From PALSA-129 sp963842505 (lineage in GTDB: Bacteria > Acidobacteriota > Terriglobia > Bryobacterales > Bryobacteraceae): DNA of 64,000 nt. Both the position numbers and the translations under genes were made by a program. Of the stretch, positions 20,038 to 28,513 are shown piece by piece. The stretch's first letter is position 1. Every line of letters begins with the position of its first letter. The stretch spans positions 248,001 through 312,000 of the forward strand of contig CAWJGZ010000002.1 of the NCBI GenBank assembly GCA_963842505.1, in the 5' to 3' direction. The notes beneath the pieces are model-generated. The model saw nothing but the letters and a program-made list of their open reading frames with translations, ran no database searches and was not told the origin of the DNA.

Positions 20038-20731
20038 TTACGCACTGATGAATCAGTGCCTGTACGAGGGTAAGGCCAAGGAAGTCGAGCAGATGACCAA
20101 TGAGGCGTTGGCCGAGGGCCGCGCCGTCCACGAGATCCTGAACGAAGGCCTGATTGCCGGCATGAGCGTGGTGGGAGAAGATTTCAAGCACAACGTTCTT
20201 TACGTCCCCGAAGTACTCATCGCCGCGCGCGCCATGAAAGCCGGCATGGCGGTGCTCAAACCTTTACTCAGCACTCGCGACGGCGGCGCGCGGCGCGTAG
20301 GCACCCTGCTGATGGGCACGGTGCGCGGCGACCTGCACGACATCGGCAAGAACCTGGTTTGCATGATGGCTGAAGGCGCCGGCTTCGAAGTTCACGATAT
20401 CGGCGTGGACCAGAGCGTCGAGAAGTTCATGGCCGCCGCCGAAAAGTGCAAACCCGATATCATTGGGATGAGCGCGCTGCTGACCACCACCATGACCTAT
20501 ATGAAAACGGTGATCGATGGTTTCCAGGCGGCCGGTCTCACTCATATAAAGATGGCCGTCGGCGGAGCGCCCATCAGCCAGATGTTCGCCGACGAAATCG
20601 GCGCCGATGGCTACGGCCAAAACGCCTCCGCCGCCGTGGACCTATTCCTTCGGCTGATGGACGGCATTCATCACGATGGCAAGCTACAAGATTCTCTATT
20701 GGCAGGAAGTCCCGTCTCAAGTCAAGGCTGA
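20030..20731 (+). CDS. Corrinoid (B12-binding) methyl-carrier protein
   Basis: A 233-aa MtbC/MtmC-type protein. The N-terminal helical cap (residues 1-85) is followed by the cobalamin-binding Rossmann domain with GDLHDIGKN, where H103 is the lower axial ligand, then IIGMSALLTTTM and AVGGAPISQMFADEIGADGY. It carries the methyl group between the URO-D-type methyltransferase and an acceptor methyltransferase. The start overlaps the upstream gene by 8 bp. The last ~19 residues run across the start of the next gene and look like a read-through tail. Confidence 0.92.
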   Translation: MVDYALMNQCLYEGKAKEVEQMTNEALAEGRAVHEILNEGLIAGMSVVGEDFKHNVLYVPEVLIAARAMKAGMAVLKPLLSTRDGGARRVGTLLMGTVRGDLHDIGKNLVCMMAEGAGFEVHDIGVDQSVEKFMAAAEKCKPDIIGMSALLTTTMTYMKTVIDGFQAAGLTHIKMAVGGAPISQMFADEIGADGYGQNASAAVDLFLRLMDGIHHDGKLQDSLLAGSPVSSQG

Positions 20732-20933
20732 GGACGACCAGGACGAAGTTACGGTTCCGATGCCCTCGAAGTTTCTGGAGCGCATCGACCATCTGGCCAT
20801 CCAGCGCGGCCTCCAGCAGTCCGACAACTATCTCGCCCAGTGGCAGTGGAGCGAAGAGCAGGATCGTCCTGGAACGGCCCGCGAAGTGGCCGAAGCCGTT
20901 GTTGCCGAACTCGAATCCCAGGCTGCCTGGTAA
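20676..20933 (+). CDS. Small conserved protein of the so-called virulence-factor family (PF13769-like)
   Basis: An 85-aa protein beginning MASYKILYWQEVPSQVKAE and containing PSKFLERIDHLAIQRGL and GTAREVAEAVVAELE. This matches my memory of a small family named 'virulence factor' in Pfam, often found beside corrinoid methyltransferase genes. Its molecular role is unknown. It overlaps the corrinoid-protein gene by 56 bp in another frame; the conserved MASY start supports the overlap. It sits between the corrinoid protein and its activator, so an accessory role in that cassette is likely. Confidence 0.75.
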   Translation: MASYKILYWQEVPSQVKAEDDQDEVTVPMPSKFLERIDHLAIQRGLQQSDNYLAQWQWSEEQDRPGTAREVAEAVVAELESQAAW

Positions 20934-20945
20934 GCAACATCCGCG

Positions 20946-22589
20946 ATGCCGGCCACACTCACCATCAACGGGCAATCGACCAGCGCCGCCTTGGGCGCGA
21001 CGATCTTCGATTGCGCGGAATCGCTGGGTGTGCGCGTGCCTACGTCCTGCCACAAGCAGGGCAAGTGCAAGGAGTGCCTGGTGGAGGTGGTCGAAGGCAT
21101 GGAGCTTCTCTCGCCGCGCACGCCCGAGGAAAAGCACCTGGACGGACGCTTCCGGCTCTCCTGCCGCACGGCGGTCTCTTCCGATGCAGGCCTCATCCGC
21201 TGCCACACCATGCGCCGCGGCCAAATGCGCGTCGATCTCTCCGCCAGCGGCCTGCCGGAAACTCTACGCTCGATCACGCCCGACGCGGCCGTCACGCGCC
21301 GCGGCGACGTCATTTGCATCGATGGCCAGGAAGTGGAGCGCTCGATCGGCCCCATTCACGGCATCGCCATGGACCTGGGCACAACCACCGTGGTGCTAAG
21401 GCTATTCAATCTCGAGACCGCCGAGCTGGTGGCCGGCGCGTCTTTTGAAAATCCACAGCGCTTCGCCGGCTCCGACGTGATGGCGCGGATTCACTACGAT
21501 TCGCTCCATCCCGGTAAGCTGTTGCGCCGAACTCTAGCCGGTTACCTCAGCCACGTTATCGAAGAATTCCCGGCCGATCCCAAATCCATTTACGAAATGG
21601 TGGTGGTGGGCAACTCCACCATGCGCGACCTCTTTTTCCGCCAAAACGTCCACTCCATCGGCCAGAGCCCGTATCAATCCATCACCGAGATGCAAATGGC
21701 GGAGGGCCGCCGCGCCTCCACCAGCCTCACCGAAACCGGGCGGCGCTCCCTGCTGCCCATCCATCCGAGGGCCCGCGTGTGGGGCGCCCCGGTGATCAGC
21801 GGACACGTGGGGGCCGATGCCGCGGCCTGCATGCTGGCCGCCGGCATGGCGCATGAAGAGCGCCTCATCGCCATCATGGACATCGGCACCAACACTGAAC
21901 TGATGGTTGGCAATCGACACCGCGTTCTCGCGGCATCCTGCCCCGCCGGCCCGGCCTTCGAAGGCGGAGCCATCGCCTGCGGGATGCCCGCGCTCGATGG
22001 CGCCATCGAGGATGTCCGCATCGCTCCGGACGGCAGCTTCCAACTCGATGTCATCGGCGGCGGCCCACCTCAAGGCATCTGCGGTTCCGGCCTGGTGGCG
22101 CTCTTGAGCGAGCTGATGCGCACCGGACAACTGAACGAACGCGGCCGCTTCGCGGACGGCCCTCACCGCATCGTGCTTGACCCGCAAGGCTCGGTTTTTT
22201 TGCTGGAAAGCGACGTCAATGAGCTGGCGCAGGCGAAGGGCGCCAATTCCGCCGGGCTACAGGTGGTCTTCGGCAATTACGGGATCGACTTCGACCAGGT
22301 CGAGGTCTTTTATCTCGCCGGCGGCTTCGGCCGGCACATGAACGTCCCGGCCGCCGCGCGCATCGGCCTCATCCCACCCATCCCGGAAGACCGCGTGGTG
22401 CAGGCGGGCAACGCCGCCATTGAAGGCGCTTCGCTAGCGCTGCTCTCGCAATCCAAACGCCGCGAGCTCGAACAACTGGTCCGCCAGGTGGAGCATTGCC
22501 GCCTGGAGACGCACCCGCGCTTCTTCGATTTCTTCGTCGAGGGCTGCCTCTTCAAACCCATGGAGCCCGCGCAGCAGGTGGCCGGATGA
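20946..22589 (+). CDS. RACo-like reductive activator of corrinoid proteins (2Fe-2S + ASKHA domain)
   Basis: A 547-aa protein with an N-terminal plant-type ferredoxin domain binding a 2Fe-2S cluster through C35, C41, C44 and C73 (TSCHKQGKCKECLVEV). The C-terminal ASKHA ATPase-like domain has MDLGTTTVVLRLF, MDIGTNTELMVG and VFYLAGGFGRHMNVP. RACo proteins use ATP and an electron from the cluster to bring inactive Co(II) corrinoid back to Co(I). Its presence shows that the adjacent corrinoid protein cycles through Co(I) and is a real methyl carrier. It ends in an ATGA overlap with the next gene. Confidence 0.9.
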   Translation: MPATLTINGQSTSAALGATIFDCAESLGVRVPTSCHKQGKCKECLVEVVEGMELLSPRTPEEKHLDGRFRLSCRTAVSSDAGLIRCHTMRRGQMRVDLSASGLPETLRSITPDAAVTRRGDVICIDGQEVERSIGPIHGIAMDLGTTTVVLRLFNLETAELVAGASFENPQRFAGSDVMARIHYDSLHPGKLLRRTLAGYLSHVIEEFPADPKSIYEMVVVGNSTMRDLFFRQNVHSIGQSPYQSITEMQMAEGRRASTSLTETGRRSLLPIHPRARVWGAPVISGHVGADAAACMLAAGMAHEERLIAIMDIGTNTELMVGNRHRVLAASCPAGPAFEGGAIACGMPALDGAIEDVRIAPDGSFQLDVIGGGPPQGICGSGLVALLSELMRTGQLNERGRFADGPHRIVLDPQGSVFLLESDVNELAQAKGANSAGLQVVFGNYGIDFDQVEVFYLAGGFGRHMNVPAAARIGLIPPIPEDRVVQAGNAAIEGASLALLSQSKRRELEQLVRQVEHCRLETHPRFFDFFVEGCLFKPMEPAQQVAG

Positions 22590-23806
22590 TCGAATTCGTT
22601 CAAGCCTCTCCGCTTGTCGACGTGGCCCCGGCCGAGTATCACCGCCTACTTGGCTACCCGCGCGATGCCGTGCCCGGCGAGCGCGCCAGTGAGCTGGCCG
22701 AGAGGGCGCGCGATTGGTACCAGCGCCACGGGCGGCCCTGGATCTATGCGCGCTGCGCCGCCAGCTTGAACATCGTGGATGGCGCGGTCGAGATCGATGG
22801 CATTACCTTCTCGAGCAGCCGGCTCCGCACCGCGTTGCAGCAGGCCGACGCCCATACGGTTTTCCTGGCCGCCGCCAGCGCGGGCCCCGAAGCCGAAGAA
22901 GAATCGCAGCGGCTTTGGCACGATGGCAAACCCGACGAGTATTTCTTCCTCGAAATGTTTGCTTCCGCCGTGGTGGAGAACTTGATCACCACGGCCGGCG
23001 CCGGTTTGTGCGCCTGGGCGGACAGCCAGGGTATGGCCGTGCTACAGCATCACAGCCCCGGCTATTCCCAATGGGACGTTGGTGAGCAGGGTCGTCTGCT
23101 GCGCCTGATCCGGCGGGACGGCGTCATCGCGCTACCCGGCACGCTGGAGGCGCTCGATTCGGGCGCGCTGCGTCCCAAGAAATCGCAGTTGGCCGTGTTC
23201 GGAATCACGCGCCACCTGGACCGCGTGGCGCGTCTCGCAGACCTGGTCCCGTGCCAGCAGTGCCCGCTTCCCAACTGCCAGTACCGCCGCACCTTGTACC
23301 TGCGTGCCCGTCCGCGTCTGGAACAGGAATCGCCGCCGCCGGCCAAAGACGCCTACTCGGTGAACGTGAAAGCACTCAGACGCTGGGCCGCCGAACGCCT
23401 TGTGCTCGAAACCCGCGAAGACGGTACGCTTCACGCGCGCTTCCGCTATGACGGCACCACCTGCAACAACATGGGGCGCCCGCTGGCATTCTATTACGAC
23501 GTGGATCTGGGGACCCGCCAGGAAGGCTATCCCATCCGCGGCCAGAACTGCACTCCGGCTCCCGGCGATAGCGGCCACGCCTGCATGTGCCAGTACATCG
23601 CCGACGCCCCTGGCCTGATGGCCGCGATCGGCCACGAGAAGCCTTTGGCGGGCCGTCCGCTGGATGAAGTTCTCGGCTGGCAACGCTTCGAAGCGGCCGC
23701 CGGCTGCTACTGCGACGCCGCCAGCCGGGACCACAAGTGGGGGCTAGTGCTCGAAACCATTCACTACGCGCTGCACCATCGGGGAACTCATGCCGACGAC
23801 CGCTAG
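22586..23806 (+). CDS. Methionine-synthase activation-domain-like protein with a Cys motif
   Basis: A 406-aa protein. Its middle part (residues ~55-215) resembles the MetH activation domain: VFLAAASAGPEAEEESQRLW, a helix ending in ENLITTAGAGL, then HHSPGYSQWDVGEQGRLLRLI and KKSQLAVFGI. A CxxCxxxxC motif (C223, C226, C231) may bind a metal or cluster. A C-terminal Cys-rich region contains GCYCDAASRDHKWG. In MetH this domain binds SAM to reactivate cobalamin; as a separate protein here it may dock with the corrinoid protein. Coupled to RACo through an ATGA overlap. The exact function is not established. Confidence 0.7.
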   Translation: MIEFVQASPLVDVAPAEYHRLLGYPRDAVPGERASELAERARDWYQRHGRPWIYARCAASLNIVDGAVEIDGITFSSSRLRTALQQADAHTVFLAAASAGPEAEEESQRLWHDGKPDEYFFLEMFASAVVENLITTAGAGLCAWADSQGMAVLQHHSPGYSQWDVGEQGRLLRLIRRDGVIALPGTLEALDSGALRPKKSQLAVFGITRHLDRVARLADLVPCQQCPLPNCQYRRTLYLRARPRLEQESPPPAKDAYSVNVKALRRWAAERLVLETREDGTLHARFRYDGTTCNNMGRPLAFYYDVDLGTRQEGYPIRGQNCTPAPGDSGHACMCQYIADAPGLMAAIGHEKPLAGRPLDEVLGWQRFEAAAGCYCDAASRDHKWGLVLETIHYALHHRGTHADDR

Positions 23807-23830
23807 ACAATCGTGTACTGTCGCACCTTT

Positions 23831-23850
23831 GGCAGGCGAAAGCGCCTGCC
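23831..23850. promoter_or_regulatory. Perfect 8-bp stem hairpin in the gap before the homocysteine methyltransferase gene
   Basis: The bases read GGCAGGCG, a 4-base AAAG loop and CGCCTGCC, followed by CCAC. There is no T-tract. It lies between the stop at 23806 and the start at 23870 in an otherwise tightly packed array. It may stabilise or process the mRNA, or be a dispersed repeat; I see no second copy in this window. Confidence 0.5.
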
Positions 23851-23869
23851 CCACATGCGAGTTGAATTC

Positions 23870-24784
23870 ATGAGCACCGCCAAGCCATTGCACGAGGCCG
23901 TCCGCGAACGCCCCCTGCTGGGCGATGGCGCCATGGGCACGCAATTGATGCTGGCGGGCCTGGAGCAGGGCAATTGCGGCGAAGCATGGAATCTCATACA
24001 CCCCGAACGCGTCCTGGCCATCCAGCGCCGCTACGCCGAGGCCGGGTCGGATTGCATCCTCACCAACACCTTTGGCGGTTCGCGCATCATGTTGAAGCGC
24101 CATTCCCACGCCGATGACGTCGCGGAAATCAACCGCGCCGGCGTGGAGATCGCCCGCCGCGCCTTCAATGGCCGTCCGGGATTCGTCATCGGCGATATCG
24201 GTCCCTTCGGCGGTCTCCTCGAACCCTATGGCGATTTCAGCGAGGCCCAGGTGGGCGAGGCTTTCCGTGAGCAGGCCGCCGCCCTGGTGGATGCCGGCGC
24301 CGACGCCATCATCATCGAGACCCAGACTTCGCTCAAGGAACTGCTGCTCGGAATTGAGGCCGCCCGTGAAGCCGGCGCTCGAACCATCATCGGTTCCATG
24401 GCCTATGACGTCACGCTGGACGGATCCACCTTCCGCACCATGATGGGCGTCGATCCCGAGCGCGCCGCGGCTTTCATGGAAGAACACGGCGCCCACATGG
24501 CCGGCCTGAACTGCGGCACCGGAATGGACATGCAGCACGCCCGCCTGGCCGTAGAGCGCTACAAAAGGGTTACCAGCCTGCCCGTCATGGTCCAACCCAA
24601 CGCGGGCCAGCCCAAGCTTCTCAACATGCGCGTGGTCTACGACGAAACCGCGGAGCAGATGGCCGCGGGCGTGGCGCCGCTGCTCCAGGCCGGAGCGAAC
24701 CTGATCGGCGGCTGCTGCGGCAGCACTCCCGAACATATCCATGCTTTCCGGCGGGCCATCGACCAATACCTGGATTCCCTATGA
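23870..24784 (+). CDS. Homocysteine S-methyltransferase (MetH N-terminal-domain/BHMT-like)
   Basis: A 304-aa barrel protein with LLGDGAMGTQL at the start, LTNTFGGSR, the zinc-site segment GLNCGTGMD and the terminal GGCCGSTPEHI carrying two Cys ligands. These are the motifs of the Zn-dependent homocysteine methyltransferase family that includes the first domain of MetH. ATG 23870 is chosen because the upstream extension (to 23813) only translates the hairpin. In this cassette it is the likely second methyltransferase, moving the methyl group from the corrinoid protein to homocysteine to give methionine; selenocysteine- or SMM-type donors are an alternative. The stop overlaps the next start (ATGA). 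Confidence 0.87.
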   Translation: MSTAKPLHEAVRERPLLGDGAMGTQLMLAGLEQGNCGEAWNLIHPERVLAIQRRYAEAGSDCILTNTFGGSRIMLKRHSHADDVAEINRAGVEIARRAFNGRPGFVIGDIGPFGGLLEPYGDFSEAQVGEAFREQAAALVDAGADAIIIETQTSLKELLLGIEAAREAGARTIIGSMAYDVTLDGSTFRTMMGVDPERAAAFMEEHGAHMAGLNCGTGMDMQHARLAVERYKRVTSLPVMVQPNAGQPKLLNMRVVYDETAEQMAAGVAPLLQAGANLIGGCCGSTPEHIHAFRRAIDQYLDSL

Positions 24785-25110
24785 AAACTAAACTCTGCGA
24801 CGTCAATCCCGCGGTCTCCGGAAAACTCCCGCAATTCACCGGAGACAAGTCCGGCATCGGCGTGCATTACGTCGACGCCTACATCAAACCGATGAACGCC
24901 AAACTCGAGGACGGTACGGTAGTGAAATGCAAACGCCGTGGCTTGAAGATCGTCCTATCGGCGGGCGCCAAGAAAGGCGAAGGGCTGATGCGGCGGCTCG
25001 ACAAGGGCCCGGATCCCGCCGCCATGCTGCGCGCCGCCCTGGATGAAGCCGCCGCCGCGGCCGGTATCGAGCTAAGTGTAGAGGATGGCGCTCTGTTCAT
25101 CAGCATCTAG
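24781..25110 (+). CDS. Conserved-looking hypothetical protein in the corrinoid array
   Basis: A 109-aa soluble protein coupled to the methyltransferase by an ATGA overlap. I do not recognise a family. It is mixed alpha/beta in appearance, with a basic stretch (VVKCKRRGLKIVLSAGAKKG) and an Ala-rich helix near the C-terminus. The tight coupling and normal codon use support a real gene. An accessory function in methyl transfer is inferred only from position. Confidence 0.6.
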   Translation: MKTKLCDVNPAVSGKLPQFTGDKSGIGVHYVDAYIKPMNAKLEDGTVVKCKRRGLKIVLSAGAKKGEGLMRRLDKGPDPAAMLRAALDEAAAAAGIELSVEDGALFISI

Positions 25111-25125
25111 AACGGAACCACCCGC

Positions 25126-25902
25126 ATGTTGGCAAATGATCTGAATATCGAAGACCGCGTCGCCGTCGTGATCGGCGGCACCTCCGGCCTCGGCCGGGCG
25201 CTGGCTGTAGGGCTCGCCCGGCACGGGGCGCACGTCGTGGCCACGGGCCGGCGTAAGGAACAAGTGGAATCGGCCGCCGTCGAGATCGAAGCCCTCGGCC
25301 GCCAAACCGTGCGCTGCCACGCTGACGCCCGCAACCGGGAGTCTATCGACGCGCTGCGCGAAGCCGTGGTGGCCCGCCTGGGCCACGTCGATATTCTGAT
25401 CAACGCCGCCGGCTACACCTTCAAAGAGCCCACCGTCAGCGTGGACGAGTTCCGCTTCTCGGCTCTCATGGACACTCACCTGATGAGCGTGCTGCGCGCA
25501 TGCCAGTCGTTTTATAAGCCGCTGGTGGAGAGCGGCCACGGCCGAATCATCAACATCGCGTCGCTGGGTTCGTTCCTGGCGTTCTACCAAGTGGCCGCTT
25601 ACTGCGCCGCGAAAACCGCCATCCTCTCACTCACCCGCAGCCTGGCCTGCGAGTGGGCCGAATACGGCATCGTGGTCAACGCCATCGCGCCCGGCGTCTT
25701 CCCCACCGAACTGAATCGCAACCTGGTGATGGGAACCGCTCGCGGGCAGGAGATCCTCATGCGCACACCCATGAAGCGTTTCGGCTCGCCCGAGGAATTG
25801 GTGGGGCTCGCGGTGCTGCTCTCTTCCGATGCCGTCAGCTTTCTTACCGGCCAGTGCATCGCCGTCGACGGAGGCTACCTGGCCTCCGGTGTAAATTCCT
25901 AG
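25126..25902 (+). CDS. Short-chain dehydrogenase/reductase (gluconate 5-dehydrogenase-like)
   Basis: A 258-aa classical SDR with the cofactor motif GGTSGLGRA (17-25), NAAG, catalytic S146 (NIASLGS), Y159 and K163 (YCAAK), and a normal C-terminal end FLTGQCIAVDGGY. The family oxidises or reduces sugar acids and many other alcohols. It lies 15 bp after the hypothetical gene and 10 bp before the alpha-glucuronidase gene, physically joining the corrinoid cassette to the xylan enzymes. A role on glucuronate- or methylglucuronate-derived acids fits the context. Confidence 0.88.
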   Translation: MLANDLNIEDRVAVVIGGTSGLGRALAVGLARHGAHVVATGRRKEQVESAAVEIEALGRQTVRCHADARNRESIDALREAVVARLGHVDILINAAGYTFKEPTVSVDEFRFSALMDTHLMSVLRACQSFYKPLVESGHGRIINIASLGSFLAFYQVAAYCAAKTAILSLTRSLACEWAEYGIVVNAIAPGVFPTELNRNLVMGTARGQEILMRTPMKRFGSPEELVGLAVLLSSDAVSFLTGQCIAVDGGYLASGVNS

Positions 25903-25912
25903 GAAAATCCCA

Positions 25913-28513
25913 GTGTCAAAATTCGGTTTACTATCTTTCTTAATCGCCGCCGCCGCGCTGCACGGTGAAACGGGCTACAACGCTTGGTTGCGATACGCCT
26001 CGCTCGAAGGCTCAGCTCTCGATCAATATCGCCAGGCCGTGCCCGCAGTCGTCTCGGTGCTCGACCAATCGCCCGCAGCCTCCAGCGCCCGCGCCGAGTT
26101 GATCCGCGGCTTGAAGGGCATGCTCGGCCGTACGCCGCGGGCGGAATCCGGTATCCCGCGCGAGAGCGCCATTCTGGTGGGAACCGTCGAGGAGATCCGC
26201 CGCGGGGCGCCGCGCCTGCTTCCGGACGTCCACATGGCCCCGGACGCCTTCTGGCTGAAATCCGCCGCAGACGGCCCGCTGCATTACACTGTCGTCACCG
26301 CTTCCAATGACCGCGGACTGCTCTATGGCGCCTTCGCCCTGCTGCGCCGAATCGCGGTGGGCGAAGCCATCACCGACCTCGACCTGCGCGAAACACCCTA
26401 CGCGCCGGTGCGCTGGGTAAACCAGTGGGACCGGCTCAATGGCACCATCGAACGCGGCTACGGCGGCAATTCCATTTTTTGGGAAGACGGCCACGTGCGC
26501 CAGGACCTGACCCGCGTGGCCGATTACGGCCGCCTGCTCGCGTCGCTCGGCATCAACGGCTGTTCCATCAACAACGTGAATGCCGACCTGAAAATTCTGA
26601 CTGCGGAGATGGTTCCGCAGATCGCGCGCATCGCCGACGCGCTGCGCCCCTGGGGCGTCAGGGTGGCAATCTCAGTCGATTTCGGCAGTCCCAAATCCGT
26701 CGGGGGCCTGGACACCTTCGATCCGCTCGACCCCAAAGTGGTGGAGTGGTGGAAGGCGCGCGTCGACGACCTCTACCGCGCTGTGCCCGACATGGGCGGT
26801 ATCGTCATGAAGACCGATTCCGAAGGACGCGTAGGCCCTTCGGTTTACAACCGCACCCACGCCGACGCCGCCAACGTGGTGGCGCGCGCCCTGAAGCCGC
26901 ACGGCGGACTGCTGTTCTACCGCGGCTTTGTCTACGACAACCACATGGACTGGCGCAACCTGAAGAACGACCGCGGGCGCGCCGCATGGGACAACTTCCA
27001 CTCGCTCGACGGAAAGTTCGACGACAACGCCATCATCCAGATCAAAAACGGCCCGATCGATTTCCAGGTGCGCGAACCGGCTTCGCCGCTCTTCGGCGCA
27101 TTGGAGAAGACCAACCAGGCAGCCGAGTTGCAAATCAGCCAGGAATATTTCGGACAGGCCAAGCACGACGTCTTCCTGGTTCCTTATTGGAAGGAAACCC
27201 TGGATTTCGACATGCAGGCAACTCCCTTCGGCAATTCAAGGGTGAAAGAACTCGTCGCCGGTAAGACCTTCAACCGCCCGTCCGGCGGTTTCGTGGGCGT
27301 GTCCAACGTAGGCCTGGATGACGACTGGTTTGGCAACCAGCTCTCGCAGGCCAACCTCTACGGCTTCGGCCGACTCGCCTGGAGCCCCGACCTGAGTTCC
27401 AAACAAATCATCGACGAATGGATCAGACTCACCTTCGGGCCCGACCCCAAAGTGGACGAGACCATCTCCTCCATGCAGCTCAGCACCTGGCGCACTTATG
27501 AGAACTATACCGGTCCGCTGGGCCTGCAGACCCTTACCGACATTGTGGGCGACCACTTCGGCGTAAACGTGGAAGCCTCCGAGCGCAACGGTTGGGGCCA
27601 GTGGCACCGCGCCGACGAAACCGGCGTCGGCATGGACCGCACCGTAGCTACGGGCACCGGCTTTGTCGGCCAGTACCGGCCGGAAGCAGCCAAGGTGTAC
27701 GAATCGCTGGTGACCTGCCCGGACGATCTGCTGTTATTCCTGCACCACGTTCCCTACACGTACAAGCTGCACGACGGCAAGACCGTGATCCAATACATTT
27801 ACGACTCCCACTACGAAGGCGCGGAGGCCGTAGCCGGATATGTCCAGCAGTGGAAGACTCTCAAAGGGCTGGTGGACGAACAGCGCTTCAACCAGGTTCT
27901 GGCGCAGTTGCGATACCAGGCGGGACAGGCAATCGTGTGGCGGGACGCCGTGAACACGTGGTTCCAGAAGGAGTCGAAGATCCCCGACGCGAAGGGGCGC
28001 GTGGGACATTACCCTGGACGTTTTGAAGCCGAAGCCATGACGTTGCGCGGATACACGGTGCTCTCTTTCGGACCTCCGCCAGCCGGAGAAACGCCGCTTG
28101 GTCCCGCGCAACCGCCTGCCGCCGCGGGACCTGGACGAGGCGGGGTTACGCCGGCACCGGCGCCTGAAGAAGATGCATCCGGTGGAAAAATCGTCACCTG
28201 CCCGGCCGCCGCGGCGCCGTGCACCGCCAGCATGAAATATGACGGCTCGGCCGGCTGGTATACGCTCAACGTTGAGTATTTCGACTTGCCCAGTGGCGTA
28301 TCGCACTACCGCGTATGGGTTGGCCAACAACTGGTGGACGAATGGGCCGCCGATCTGCGCCTTCCGGCCCGGCGGCTGGATTCCAGCTCCTCCACCCGCC
28401 GTGTGATTTCCGGCATCGCGCTACGTCCGGGCGATGAAATCCGCATCGAAGGCATCCCCGACGGCGCCGAAGCGGCGGCGCTGGACTACGTGGAAATCCT
28501 GCCTGAAAAATGA
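25913..28513 (+). CDS. GH67 alpha-glucuronidase with signal peptide and C-terminal extension
   Basis: An 866-aa protein that starts at GTG 25913. An N-terminal signal-like segment (LLSFLIAAAALHGE) and a small alpha/beta domain are followed by a large barrel with WVNQWDRLNGTIERGYGG, IVMKTDSEGRVGPS, GGLLFYRGFVYDNHMDWR and LQISQEYFGQ, as in GH67. It removes (4-O-methyl)glucuronate from xylo-oligosaccharides. Residues ~715-760 are a Pro/Gly/Ala linker, then a small beta-rich region (YTLNVEYFDLPSGVSHYRVWV) that is not part of ordinary GH67 enzymes (~700 aa). The export signal is notable because many GH67 enzymes are cytoplasmic. Ends in an ATGA overlap with the esterase gene. Confidence 0.88.
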   Translation: MSKFGLLSFLIAAAALHGETGYNAWLRYASLEGSALDQYRQAVPAVVSVLDQSPAASSARAELIRGLKGMLGRTPRAESGIPRESAILVGTVEEIRRGAPRLLPDVHMAPDAFWLKSAADGPLHYTVVTASNDRGLLYGAFALLRRIAVGEAITDLDLRETPYAPVRWVNQWDRLNGTIERGYGGNSIFWEDGHVRQDLTRVADYGRLLASLGINGCSINNVNADLKILTAEMVPQIARIADALRPWGVRVAISVDFGSPKSVGGLDTFDPLDPKVVEWWKARVDDLYRAVPDMGGIVMKTDSEGRVGPSVYNRTHADAANVVARALKPHGGLLFYRGFVYDNHMDWRNLKNDRGRAAWDNFHSLDGKFDDNAIIQIKNGPIDFQVREPASPLFGALEKTNQAAELQISQEYFGQAKHDVFLVPYWKETLDFDMQATPFGNSRVKELVAGKTFNRPSGGFVGVSNVGLDDDWFGNQLSQANLYGFGRLAWSPDLSSKQIIDEWIRLTFGPDPKVDETISSMQLSTWRTYENYTGPLGLQTLTDIVGDHFGVNVEASERNGWGQWHRADETGVGMDRTVATGTGFVGQYRPEAAKVYESLVTCPDDLLLFLHHVPYTYKLHDGKTVIQYIYDSHYEGAEAVAGYVQQWKTLKGLVDEQRFNQVLAQLRYQAGQAIVWRDAVNTWFQKESKIPDAKGRVGHYPGRFEAEAMTLRGYTVLSFGPPPAGETPLGPAQPPAAAGPGRGGVTPAPAPEEDASGGKIVTCPAAAAPCTASMKYDGSAGWYTLNVEYFDLPSGVSHYRVWVGQQLVDEWAADLRLPARRLDSSSSTRRVISGIALRPGDEIRIEGIPDGAEAAALDYVEILPEK

